Shown here piece by piece: positions 49,173 to 58,639 of a DNA stretch of 64,000 nt. A program made the position numbers and the translations under genes. Where the stretch lies: the NCBI RefSeq assembly GCF_014280075.1, contig NZ_CP047950.1:558001-622000 (forward strand), read 5' to 3'. Positions within the stretch are counted from its first letter, which is position 1. The number at the start of each line of letters is the position of its first letter. Below the pieces are notes generated by a model. That model ran no database searches. It was not told where the DNA came from and saw only the letters and a list, made by a program, of their open reading frames with translations. The DNA comes from Synechococcus sp. A15-62. Lineage in GTDB: Bacteria > Cyanobacteriota > Cyanobacteriia > PCC-6307 > Cyanobiaceae.

Positions 49173-49323
49173 TGAGGAGATTGCAAGATTTTGCTTTGGG
49201 TGATGCAAGCCAAAAGCCTGTCTTGATGATGCCTCTGAAATTGTGAGTTCCTGCCAAAAATCCAGCGCTGAACATGTTTGGTTCAGGTGTTTTTGGTAAT
49301 TTAAATGAAAATCTTTGGTTTAA

Positions 49324-50313
49324 GTGAGCAGCTTTGCCATCGCGGTTCGTGTTTTTGATGGTGAGGCTCCCTATCTCCAGTCTTTCATTGATCACCACCG
49401 CCGCTTGGGGGTTGATGCTTTTTATCCGGTGCTCGCTCCGGGGGCTGCGCCACTATGCCGAGAAATTTTTGCGCGTAACGGTATCGGTGTCCACGAGTCT
49501 GACGGGCAGAGGATCAGCTCTGTTCAGGATCTAATTCGTGAAGATTATGTCGCTGTTGTTGATGCTGATGAATATCTGCATCCCGGCTTATTCGACTTTC
49601 TTGTTGAAGAAAAAGTTGAATCATTGTCGATGCCATGGCGGCTAACAGCGTCACTGGATGACAACTTCTTTGAGTCCAGTCAAAAGAAATTTTTTGTTTT
49701 TCCTCAGGTTAAGTCGATCGTTAAAACATCTGCTCTGAAGTTGCTTCGTCTTCATGAGTCCAATACCAATGGATCTGGGAGGAGACTGGGGATTGCTCAG
49801 GGACAGCACTTTCCTGTGCAGCACTATTACCTTCGCGGTCTTGATGACCTGCTGCTGAAAGAGGGTGGTGTTGTGAAGCGAACCCTGGCGCAGAGTTCGG
49901 GGCGAAAGCCAGTCAACCTCAGCGGGAATGCTGAATCATTGGATTTCCCTAGCCGTCATGCTCGTGTCGCTTATCTGCTGAAGATTCTTGATTCCGTTTC
50001 TCCGCAGGCTGACCCGTACGGCATGTCATTGGATCGTTCGATGTTGGATCGTCTTCGGGCCAATGTTGAGGGTGATCCTGAGGTCGCCAAGCAAGCGTTG
50101 CGCGACAGTGTTGTGAAGATCCAAAGGGTTTATCGGAATCGCACGATCCGTTGTGAAATCAACGCAATGCAACAGCTGCTTGCTCATGATCCGCGCAAGA
50201 TCAGTTATCAAAAAAGGGTGCTGAAATTGCTCCGGCAGGATTTTCAGTTTCGTCGCTCATGGTTGGGACGTCTAGAAAAAGCACGTGACTCCCTGTTGAT
50301 GCCTTGGAGTTGA
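49324..50313 (+). CDS. Glycosyltransferase-2/92-like protein in a lower-GC islet
   Basis: 329 residues from GTG 49324. The N-terminal 130 residues follow the pattern of GT2/GT92 enzymes without signal (RVFDGEAPYLQSFIDHHRRLGVDAFYPV; the acidic metal motif VVDADEYLHPGLFDFL), and HFPVQHYYLRGLDDLLLKE resembles the acceptor end. The gene and the 150 bp before it are clearly more AT-rich than their surroundings, suggesting transfer. Probably surface sugar modification. Confidence 0.75.
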   Translation: MSSFAIAVRVFDGEAPYLQSFIDHHRRLGVDAFYPVLAPGAAPLCREIFARNGIGVHESDGQRISSVQDLIREDYVAVVDADEYLHPGLFDFLVEEKVESLSMPWRLTASLDDNFFESSQKKFFVFPQVKSIVKTSALKLLRLHESNTNGSGRRLGIAQGQHFPVQHYYLRGLDDLLLKEGGVVKRTLAQSSGRKPVNLSGNAESLDFPSRHARVAYLLKILDSVSPQADPYGMSLDRSMLDRLRANVEGDPEVAKQALRDSVVKIQRVYRNRTIRCEINAMQQLLAHDPRKISYQKRVLKLLRQDFQFRRSWLGRLEKARDSLLMPWS

Positions 50314-50336
50314 GCCGCATGGGTCAGGGGCGATGC

Positions 50337-50591
50337 TCAGCTGATCGGTTCCCGGGCCCGACGAGCATCGATGATCCTCGCCAGCTCCAGCACATAGCCC
50401 GCGGTGCACCAGCGTCCATGACTGCGGGATCGGTTTTCAGGGTCCGATCGGATCTCAGCCGTCTCGGCCATCAGTAGATCCAGGTCGTCCTGCGGCAGGT
50501 CATAAAGCTCCTGCAACTCCAGTTCCCGGTTGAGCAGATGGCTGCGAAACCATTTGCGGTTTTGTTCCTGGGGCGGGATGTCTCGGCTCAA
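50337..50591 (-). CDS. Conserved hypothetical protein (84 aa)
   Basis: MSRDIPPQEQNRKWFRSHLL, then NRELELQELYDLPQDDLDLLMAETAEI. Soluble, charged and mostly helical, with no recognised domain. Divergent from the phosphoribosyltransferase across 35 bp and 23 bp from the convergent glycosyltransferase stop. Confidence 0.65.
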   Translation of the reverse strand: MSRDIPPQEQNRKWFRSHLLNRELELQELYDLPQDDLDLLMAETAEIRSDPENRSRSHGRWCTAGYVLELARIIDARRAREPIS

Positions 50592-50626
50592 GGGGGATCA
50601 CAGCGTGGATGTGTCATTCTCCGGCT

Positions 50627-51019
50627 ATGCAGGTACTGAGCTGGGCCCAATTCGATCAGGCGGTGCAGCAGTTGGCTTCACGCTTTGCCGGTTCTGCGGT
50701 GACCGGCGTTTATGGGGTTCCCCGTGGAGGGCTGTGCCTTGCCGTAGCCCTCAGCCATGCCATCGATCGACCCTTGCTCTCAGCACCTGAGCCATCAGCC
50801 CTGATTGTGGATGATGTCTATGAAACCGGTCGCACCTTGCAGGCGTTGAAAGTTCAGGTGCCGCAGGCATCCTTTGCTGTTTGGGTCAGCAAGGTGAGTC
50901 CTGATTGGTGGGTGGCAGCCGAGGTTGCCGAGTCGTCGGAATGGATGGTGTTTCCTTGGGAGAACCTTGAACAGGCCCGTGCCGATGAGCAGGCGTACCG
51001 CTCTTCCCGGGGCCTGTGA
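50627..51019 (+). CDS. Phosphoribosyltransferase family protein
   Basis: 130 residues, short for the family. The PRPP-binding motif is ALIVDDVYETGRTLQAL, and VYGVPRGGLCLAVALSHA gives the pyrophosphate loop. The hood that selects the base is minimal, so specificity cannot be read. It ends where the deoxyribosyltransferase begins (overlapping GTGATG), so the pair is co-translated. Confidence 0.85.
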   Translation: MQVLSWAQFDQAVQQLASRFAGSAVTGVYGVPRGGLCLAVALSHAIDRPLLSAPEPSALIVDDVYETGRTLQALKVQVPQASFAVWVSKVSPDWWVAAEVAESSEWMVFPWENLEQARADEQAYRSSRGL

Positions 51020-51489
51020 TGAACAACAGCGCACGCACGATTTATCTGGCGTCTCCTTACGGCTTTTCGGAGCAATGGAAGCGGCTGTTATTGCCGGAGT
51101 TCATTGGGGCATTGGAAGCCCTGGGATTGGAGGTCTGGGAGCCTTTTGCTCGCAATGGTCAGGTGAACCTGGCGGAACCGGGATGGGCCTATCGCGTCGC
51201 GCAGCGTGATCTACAGGATGTGCGTGATGCCGATGCGATGTTCGCCATTGTGAATGGAACGCCTCCCGATGAAGGGGTCATGGTGGAGCTTGGTGCCGCC
51301 ATTGCCCTGGGTAAACCCACTTTCCTGTTTCGGGATGATTTCCGCAGGTGCACCGATTCCGAGCAGTATCCGCTCAACCTGATGGTGTTTGCCGGTCTCC
51401 CTGAGCGGGAGTGGCAGAAGTACGTCTACAGCGATGTGTCTGATATCAATGATCCCCACAAAGCCTTGGCCTGTTGGGCGCGATCCTGA
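51019..51489 (+). CDS. Nucleoside 2-deoxyribosyltransferase-like protein
   Basis: 156 residues: RTIYLASPYGFSEQWKRLLLPEF at the start, DLQDVRDADAMFAIVNGTPPDEGVMVELGAAIALGKPTFLFRDDFRR in the middle. The catalytic Glu of the family lies in the DEGVMVELG segment. It exchanges bases on deoxyribonucleosides, or hydrolyses them. ATG 51019 or GTG 51016. Confidence 0.87.
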   Translation: MNNSARTIYLASPYGFSEQWKRLLLPEFIGALEALGLEVWEPFARNGQVNLAEPGWAYRVAQRDLQDVRDADAMFAIVNGTPPDEGVMVELGAAIALGKPTFLFRDDFRRCTDSEQYPLNLMVFAGLPEREWQKYVYSDVSDINDPHKALACWARS

Positions 51490-51561
51490 TTTTCGGTTGA
51501 ATCGTGGTCTGTTGATGCTGCTCGCTCTTGGATGAGCGCTGCAGGGCTGTGATGGCGATGA

Positions 51562-51981
51562 TCAGTTGGTGTTTGGTTGTTTCAGTTCGAAGGGAGCAGG
51601 AAGAAGTTGCTCGAGTTGCCTTGTGCCTACCCCGTCGATCTGTATTGCTGCATTGGTTGGCAGCAGTTCTTGCATCACCTGACGGCAGGCGCCGCACGGC
51701 ATGCGGGATCCTGGAGGCGCATCGCTCTGGGCATCGATGCAGCTCACGGCCAGTTCAATCGGTTGTTTGCCCTGGCTGATCGCTGTGAAAAGGGCGACTC
51801 GCTCGGCACAGATGCTCAGCCCATAACTGGCATTTTCCACATTGCAGCCGTCGATCACACTGCCGTCTTCACAGCGCACTGCAGCCCCCACGTGGAAGTT
51901 CGAGTAGGGGCAATGGGCACGGCTGGCGGCCCGGCGAGCCCGCACAAGTAAAGACTCAGCGTTGTTCTCGGCAGGAGCCAT
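51562..51981 (-). CDS. cdd: Cytidine deaminase
   Basis: 139 residues. Zn-site motifs NVENASYGLSICAERVAL (CAE) and PCGACRQVMQEL, and YSNFHVGAAV for substrate binding. Converts (deoxy)cytidine to (deoxy)uridine. ATG 51981 (MAPAENN) or 51993; its 5' end overlaps the upstream gene on the same strand by 26 bp. Confidence 0.93.
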   Translation of the reverse strand: MAPAENNAESLLVRARRAASRAHCPYSNFHVGAAVRCEDGSVIDGCNVENASYGLSICAERVALFTAISQGKQPIELAVSCIDAQSDAPPGSRMPCGACRQVMQELLPTNAAIQIDGVGTRQLEQLLPAPFELKQPNTN

Positions 51982-52420
51982 GGGCTGTTTCAAGAAGGCT
52001 GCTCAGAGTTCGCGTCCCAGCCGATTGAGTCAGCCGGGATTGCTGGCTGAGTTCGAATCCCTTCTGGGGATCAATGACCAGATCTCCGCTGACAGCGACG
52101 CGACTCTCCTGGGCAGATCCGCTGGAGGCTCCGGAGTCATTGAATGTCAGCGCTCCTAACGAGGCTTCGTAGGACCAGTGATAGGTCAAGCGAGACCCCT
52201 CGATCTGCTCAACTCCGGAACTGCTGAAGTGTTCCACCAAGGGGGTGAGCCTGCTTTCGATCACCGTTTTTGGTTCAATCCCAGGGTTGTCACCCTGCAC
52301 AACCAAAAACTGCTGCTGCTCGAGCTGTCGGATGCCTGAAATCGGCTGGCCAGACCACCGTCTCTCCACGTTCTGGATGGTGCAGACCAGTGGAGGTGGA
52401 GGTGGTGCTGAGGCCAGCAC
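51956..52420 (-). CDS. Conserved hypothetical protein (154 aa)
   Basis: From GTG 52420, seven bases behind hemL. A short hydrophobic, proline-rich beginning (VLASAPPPPPLVCTIQNVERR) is followed by a beta-rich body (FLVVQGDNPGIEPKTVIES; GDLVIDPQKGFELSQQSRL). Cys near the start might suggest export, but I see no clean signal. The frame remains open upstream into hemL but is not coding there. Function unknown. Confidence 0.6.
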   Translation of the reverse strand: MLASAPPPPPLVCTIQNVERRWSGQPISGIRQLEQQQFLVVQGDNPGIEPKTVIESRLTPLVEHFSSSGVEQIEGSRLTYHWSYEASLGALTFNDSGASSGSAQESRVAVSGDLVIDPQKGFELSQQSRLTQSAGTRTLSSLLETAHGSCREQR

Positions 52421-52427
52421 GGAACGA

Positions 52428-53744
<1,317 letters not shown>

Positions 53745-53865
53745 AGGGCTGATGCAAACCGTGCAACATCCTGACTCAGGAACGACCGGTTCCGTTTGCT
53801 GTGTTTCTTAATTGCCCACTTCGCACGCATTTTGATGCGTAGTCTTTGATCAGATCGAGATCAAT
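53745..53865. promoter_or_regulatory. Divergent control region of hemL and glcD
   Basis: 121 bp between two divergent metabolic genes. It contains a short inverted repeat (ACGCATTTTGATGCGT) about 40 bp before the glcD GTG and a GATCAGATCGAGATCA stretch just before it. These are candidate operator elements; no known regulator is implied. Confidence 0.4.
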
Positions 53866-55317
53866 GTGGCCCACGACTGGTCAGTGCTGGAGAGGGATCT
53901 GCGGCGATGTCTGCCCCCTCGGGCCATCGTGGCGAAGCGTCAGGAACTGCTCAGTTACGACTGTGACGGACTGACACTTGAGCGCCACTGTCCGCCCCTG
54001 GCGGTGCTGCCGGAGACCACCGAAGAGGTGGCTGCGGTGTTGCAGTGCTGCCATCAACACGGTGTGCCGTTTGTGGCCCGTGGAAGCGGTACCGGCCTCT
54101 CAGGGGGAGCGTTGGTGGATCAGCAGGCGCTTCTTGTGGTGACCAGTCGCATGCGTCAGGTGCTCGACCTCGATCTGGCCAATCAGCGGGTCACGGTGCA
54201 GCCCGGGGTGATCAACAGTTGGGTGACGCGTGCTGTTGCAGGCGACGGGTTTTATTACGCCCCGGATCCGTCCAGCCAGGTGGTGTGCAGCATCGGCGGC
54301 AATGTGGCGGAAAACTCGGGCGGGGTGCACTGCCTCAAATACGGCGTGACCAGCAACCATGTGCTGGGGCTTGAGGTGGTGCTGCCCGATGGAACCATCA
54401 CGCAGTTGGGTAATGGGCTGGCTGAATCGTGCGAACTGGATCTACGTGGTGCATTCATCGGCAGCGAAGGAACCCTGGGCATCGCAACGGCAATCACCCT
54501 GCGCCTGCTTCGGGCTCCTGAGTGCGTGAACGTGCTGTTGGCGGATTTCGCCACGATGGAAGCAGCAGGGGAGGCGGTGCGATCGGTGACCGCGAGCGGC
54601 CTCTTGCCGGCGGGGATGGAAATCATGGACAACGTCACCATCAACGCCGTCAATGATTTCTTCGGGTACGACGAGTACCCCCGTGATGCTGCGGCCGTTC
54701 TGCTGATTGAGCTCGATGGCCAAGAGGCTGAGGTGCAGGCCTCATCAGAACGGGCTGAAGCGCTTTGTCGTGCGGCAGGGGCCCGTGGTCTGCATCGGGC
54801 CCAAGACCCCACGGAGTGTGCGGTGCTCTGGAAAGGCCGCAAATCTGCGTTTTCAGCCGTGGGAAAAATCACACCGACTTATTACGTGCAAGACGGTGTC
54901 GTTCCCCGCAGCAGTCTTCCATCGGTGCTTGCGGCGATTGAACGGCTCAGCCAGGAGCACGGCCTGCCCGTGGCCAATGTTTTCCATGCCGGAGATGGCA
55001 ACCTTCATCCACTGATTCTGTATTCACTGAATCAGCCCGATGTGGAGCGGAGTGTGAAGGAGCTCGGTTCCGCCATCCTGCGGGTGTGTCTTGATGCCGG
55101 TGGCAGCATCAGCGGAGAGCACGGCGTCGGCGCCGACAAGCGTTGCTATCTCGACTGGATGTTCACTCCCGATGACCTGGAAACGATGGGGCTGTTGCGG
55201 TCTGCCTTTGATCCGGACAACCGCGCCAATCCGGGCAAGGTGCTGCCTACGCCGCGAACCTGTGGGGAATCGGCCAAACGGATGGTGACGCTGCCCGCTG
55301 GCGTGGAGGTTTACTGA
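53866..55317 (+). CDS. glcD: Glycolate oxidase subunit GlcD (FAD-linked)
   Basis: 483 residues of the FAD-binding type 4 family: PFVARGSGTGLSGGALVD (FAD loop), GVTSNHVLGLEVVLPDG, GSEGTLGIATAITLRL, and the C-terminal VFHAGDGNLHPLILY and SGEHGVGADKR. Oxidises glycolate to glyoxylate in photorespiration; glcE and glcF are not adjacent. GTG start. Confidence 0.93.
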   Translation: MAHDWSVLERDLRRCLPPRAIVAKRQELLSYDCDGLTLERHCPPLAVLPETTEEVAAVLQCCHQHGVPFVARGSGTGLSGGALVDQQALLVVTSRMRQVLDLDLANQRVTVQPGVINSWVTRAVAGDGFYYAPDPSSQVVCSIGGNVAENSGGVHCLKYGVTSNHVLGLEVVLPDGTITQLGNGLAESCELDLRGAFIGSEGTLGIATAITLRLLRAPECVNVLLADFATMEAAGEAVRSVTASGLLPAGMEIMDNVTINAVNDFFGYDEYPRDAAAVLLIELDGQEAEVQASSERAEALCRAAGARGLHRAQDPTECAVLWKGRKSAFSAVGKITPTYYVQDGVVPRSSLPSVLAAIERLSQEHGLPVANVFHAGDGNLHPLILYSLNQPDVERSVKELGSAILRVCLDAGGSISGEHGVGADKRCYLDWMFTPDDLETMGLLRSAFDPDNRANPGKVLPTPRTCGESAKRMVTLPAGVEVY

Positions 55318-55323
55318 ACAGGG

Positions 55324-56157
55324 TCAGAAGAGCGGTTCGTCGCCTTCGTCATCGTCGGCTGGAGGCCAGTCGAGATCAACGCTGACCGGGGCATGGTCGC
55401 TGGGTTGCTGGTTGCCACGCATGCCTTTGTGGATGACGCAGCTGCGGGCGAGTCCCATCAGCTCGTCGCACAAATAGATGTGGTCGATCCGCCAGCCGCG
55501 GTCCCTGTCCCAGGCACCGCTGCGGTAGTCCCACCAGCTCCAGTGGCCGGAGTCCGGCTCGAACACCCGGAACACGTCCTGAAGCCGGTCACCGAGCGCG
55601 TCACGAAGGGCCTGGCGTTCGGCATCGCTCGCCATGATCCCGCCGGTCTGGCGGTCGGGATCAGGAAGATCACGTGCTTCAAGGCCGATGTTGAAGTCGC
55701 CGACCATGCACAGCGGCTCGCCGCGTTGCTGTTGAGCATCGAGATAACGCTTCAGGCAGCCGAGCCAGGTCAGTTTGTAGGGGTATTTCTCCGACTTCAG
55801 GCTCGATCCATTCGGTACGTAGAGGTTGAGCACGCGAACGCCATTCAGAAGTGCGCTGATCACGCGCTTCTGTGCCCCGAGATCGTCCGCTTCTGCATCA
55901 TCCGGGAGCTCCCCAATGAAGCCGCAGCGCACATCCTCCAGGGGCTCGCGGCTGATCAGGGCGACGCCGTTGTAGGCCTTCTGGCCATGGATGTGAACGT
56001 GCCAGCCGGCAGACTTAAAGGCTTCAACGGGAAATAGAGGGTCATCCACCTTGGTTTCCTGCAGACACAGCAGATCCGGTTGCTCGCGATCCAGCCAGCT
56101 GAGCACCTGATCCAATCGCGTGCGAACCGAGTTCACGTTCCAGGTGGCGATCTGCAC
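55324..56157 (-). CDS. xthA: Exodeoxyribonuclease III
   Basis: AP endonuclease/3'-5' exonuclease in base excision repair. 277 residues: ATWNVNSVRTRLDQVL, LLCLQETKVDD (catalytic Glu), VGDFNIGLEARDL (Asp/Asn), DYRSGAWDRDRGWRIDHIYL and SDHAPVSVDL (Asp-His). GTG 56157 aligns with the family N-terminus (QIATWNVNS); ATG 56190 would add eleven residues. Confidence 0.93.
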   Translation of the reverse strand: MQIATWNVNSVRTRLDQVLSWLDREQPDLLCLQETKVDDPLFPVEAFKSAGWHVHIHGQKAYNGVALISREPLEDVRCGFIGELPDDAEADDLGAQKRVISALLNGVRVLNLYVPNGSSLKSEKYPYKLTWLGCLKRYLDAQQQRGEPLCMVGDFNIGLEARDLPDPDRQTGGIMASDAERQALRDALGDRLQDVFRVFEPDSGHWSWWDYRSGAWDRDRGWRIDHIYLCDELMGLARSCVIHKGMRGNQQPSDHAPVSVDLDWPPADDDEGDEPLF

Positions 56158-56212
56158 GGTTGATTCAGTGGCCTCAAAGACCCTTAGCATCAGCTAACTC
56201 TGGATTCCGCTG

Positions 56213-56497
56213 ATGTCTCGCCGTCTTGCGGCTGTCGCTCAGGTTGTGTTTTCTTCCCTGTTGGTGACAGCCATCCCGATGGGTGCAGAGGCCCAGGTTG
56301 AAGCGCCTTTTCAGAACCGCGAGGAACGCGAGATCTATGGGGACACCAATGGCAGCGGTTCAATTCTGGATGCTGCCAACCCGATGGATTTCTTGAACCA
56401 GATCCGGCGGGCGACGGCCATGGATGACGCCACACCACCATCCGATGCCATTGATGCGGCCCTCAAGGTCTATCAGAACCCTCCTGAAACGCCTTAG
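56213..56497 (+). CDS. Small exported protein, unknown function
   Basis: 94 residues. Signal peptide MSRRLAAVAQVVFSSLLVTA with a cleavage-like GAEAQ, then a polar chain (NREEREIYGDTNGSG; NPMDFLNQIRRATAMDD). The pattern recurs in picocyanobacteria. Its last 35 bp overlap the convergent TPR gene. No function inferred. Confidence 0.7.
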   Translation: MSRRLAAVAQVVFSSLLVTAIPMGAEAQVEAPFQNREEREIYGDTNGSGSILDAANPMDFLNQIRRATAMDDATPPSDAIDAALKVYQNPPETP

Positions 56498-57278
56498 CGC
56501 TGGGTTGGTCAGACGCGGTGGCGCGGGCTGCGCTCAATCCGAGCTGTCCTGCCACTACATCGATCAGCGGATTGATCCGTCCGTTGGCATCCCGCCGTTC
56601 CCGGGCCTGCTTGAGCAGGGTGTGAACCGCCTCTGAATCGCCTCGCTCTTGCTGCAACAGGGCTAGGGCCAACAGGGGTCTTGCGTCAGTTTTGTTCTCT
56701 GTGGCCAGCTGGCCGTACAGCTTCATCGCGGTCTGATCGGATCCGCCCTGTCGCAGCAGATCAGCCAGGAGCAAACCGATCTCCAACCGCTGGCCAGGCT
56801 CCAGGCCCTTGAACCGGGTGGTGAGCTCAGCAGTCACCTGACCCTGACGTCCCAGCTCTTGGTCCAGGAGCACCAGCAATTGCAGAACCTGCAGATCATT
56901 CGGATGCAGCCGCAGCAGATGGTGGAGGCTCCGCCGGGCTGCCTCGGGCTGGCCATTGCGACGTTGCAGTTCCGCTTTGAACAGGGTGAGTTCGCGAGGC
57001 GTGGAGTGGCCAGACAGCCACGGTTGCAGCACCACTTCGGCGTCCTGCAGGCGCTCCAGTGTCACCAGGCGTTCCAGCAGCAGGCCCCGTTCTGCTTCGT
57101 TGAGGTTGTCATGGTGCTGTAGCTGCTGCATCAGCAGCTCAACCTGCTGATCTTCTTCAGCCAGGCGACTCGCGCGTGCCCGGGTTTCCGGGGCCATGGA
57201 GGCTGCAGCGATCAAACCGACCAGGGCAGCCCCCACCATGGACGCCAGCAGCAACAGGATCCGGCGCAGGCTGGGCAT
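56463..57278 (-). CDS. TPR-like repeat protein, membrane-anchored
   Basis: 271 residues. One N-terminal helix (ILLLLASMVGAALVGLIAAA), then about five degenerate TPR-type helix pairs (RLVTLERLQDAEVVLQPWL; FKAELQRRNGQPEAARRSLHHLLRLHP; LYGQLATENKTDARPLLALALLQQERGD). Probably an envelope scaffold. Divergent from the next gene. Confidence 0.75.
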   Translation of the reverse strand: MPSLRRILLLLASMVGAALVGLIAAASMAPETRARASRLAEEDQQVELLMQQLQHHDNLNEAERGLLLERLVTLERLQDAEVVLQPWLSGHSTPRELTLFKAELQRRNGQPEAARRSLHHLLRLHPNDLQVLQLLVLLDQELGRQGQVTAELTTRFKGLEPGQRLEIGLLLADLLRQGGSDQTAMKLYGQLATENKTDARPLLALALLQQERGDSEAVHTLLKQARERRDANGRINPLIDVVAGQLGLSAARATASDQPSAKAFQEGSDRP

Positions 57279-57371
57279 CCGATCTCGAATCAGCCACTTC
57301 AGTTTGAGGAGATTGCAGTGGCCTGGCTACAGTCTTTACAAGGGCTTTTGACTCCGCCCGGATCAGCATCA

Positions 57372-57992
57372 ATGCGCGCCCATCCGATTCCCCCGGTCAC
57401 AGAGCCGTTGCAGTACCGGGCCATCGGTCTTGTGCGCGGCACGTACACCCCAACCGATCCCGAGCAACTCACCCGTGGCACCTTGACCGATGCCCAGGGC
57501 GTCCCCCTTGAAACGGTTGTGCTCGGACGTGTGCTCACCCTGATTCGGCGGCATCTGCCTCTGGATCAGCCCCACCTCTGGGTCGTTTATCCCAGAAGCC
57601 GTGAAAGCGATCATCTGCATCTGCAGATTGCTGGGGTCTGGGAACCCAGCACCCTGGCGCCTGATCAAGCCGATGCCTCAGACACCCTGCCGGAGGGTGA
57701 TGACTTCTTCTCTGTTCGAGGCGAATTGATCTTCACCAAGCCAGAAACCGGCGAAATGGTGGTGAAGGTGCGGCAGCAGGCCCGCGCCGATGGCCAACGA
57801 CCGCTTCCCTTCAAACTCCAGATCAAGGGTGAGCTTCCCCTGGAACACCTGCGTCACTTCGTCAGCCTTGACCTGCGTCGCCAGGGCCAGGAACTGCACC
57901 TCGAAAACCACGAGGTGATTGCTCCAATGCCGACGCGTGGCGGCAAATCCAAGGGAGGTCGTGGGCGTGCCACCTCCCGCGCTCGCAGCTGA
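57372..57992 (+). CDS. Conserved cyanobacterial protein, unknown function
   Basis: 206 residues from ATG 57372; GTG 57318 would add 18. The core RAIGLVRGTYTPTDPEQLTRGTLTDAQGVPLETVVLGRVLTLI and HLWVVYPRSRESDHLHLQIAGVW recurs in cyanobacteria. The middle is beta-rich and OB-like, and the tail is basic (TRGGKSKGGRGRATSRARS). Its stop overlaps the HEAGH gene start by one base, and a nucleic acid role is possible but only inferred from the tail. Confidence 0.72.
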   Translation: MRAHPIPPVTEPLQYRAIGLVRGTYTPTDPEQLTRGTLTDAQGVPLETVVLGRVLTLIRRHLPLDQPHLWVVYPRSRESDHLHLQIAGVWEPSTLAPDQADASDTLPEGDDFFSVRGELIFTKPETGEMVVKVRQQARADGQRPLPFKLQIKGELPLEHLRHFVSLDLRRQGQELHLENHEVIAPMPTRGGKSKGGRGRATSRARS

Positions 57993-58639
57993 TGGCAGAG
58001 GGAGGGCAGGGCTCCACAGGGGCCTTACGGGCAGGCGTCGCCGTTGCCGGCATCACTGTCCTCGGCGCCTTTGGTCCAGCCCTGGGTCTGTCTGCTGCCT
58101 GGATCGTGGTGGCGGTTGGGGGTGCCTTGGTCACCCTCAGCGTTGATGCCGCCACCTGGGAAGGCATGGGCGGACACATCCTTGCTGAAGCGCTGCCCGG
58201 TGGGCAGGAGCGTCTGCGTCGGATTGCGGTGCATGAGGCCGGTCATGTTCTGATCGCGGAAGAGGAGCAACTCCCGGTCCAGCAGGTGCTGGTGGGAACC
58301 CTGGCCTGTGTGCGTGCAGGACTGCGCAGCAGCGGCGCCACTGAGTTCGCGGTGCCGGACAGCGTCCGCATGCCGCTTGAAGATCTACGCCGTTGGAGCC
58401 GGGTGCTTCAGGCCGGCATCGCCGCTGAAACCGTGGTTTTTGGTAAGGCTCGAGGTGGGGCCGATGACCGCGCTTTGTTGGGACGGCTGTGGGGACTTTC
58501 AGGCCATGACGTGGCCACGGCCCAGCGGGAGCAGCGTCGCGCCCGCCGGGAGATTGAACAGCAGTTGCGTCAGCAGCGTGAGGCGCTTGACCAGCAGGCC
58601 GGTGTTCTGTTGGAGGCGGCCCCGCGTCTGGGGCGATGA
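57992..58639 (+). CDS. M41 (FtsH protease domain)-like protein lacking the AAA+ domain
   Basis: 215 residues. Two N-terminal hydrophobic helices (GVAVAGITVLGAFGPALGLS; AAWIVVAVGGALVTLS) are followed by HEAGH (H81, E82, H85), the Zn motif, and ETVVFGKARGGADDRALL, whose Asp159 or Asp160 matches the third metal ligand of FtsH. The C-terminus is a charged helix. No Walker motifs. Probably a membrane metalloprotease or an inactive relative acting with another factor. Coupled to both neighbours by overlaps. Confidence 0.8.
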   Translation: MAEGGQGSTGALRAGVAVAGITVLGAFGPALGLSAAWIVVAVGGALVTLSVDAATWEGMGGHILAEALPGGQERLRRIAVHEAGHVLIAEEEQLPVQQVLVGTLACVRAGLRSSGATEFAVPDSVRMPLEDLRRWSRVLQAGIAAETVVFGKARGGADDRALLGRLWGLSGHDVATAQREQRRARREIEQQLRQQREALDQQAGVLLEAAPRLGR

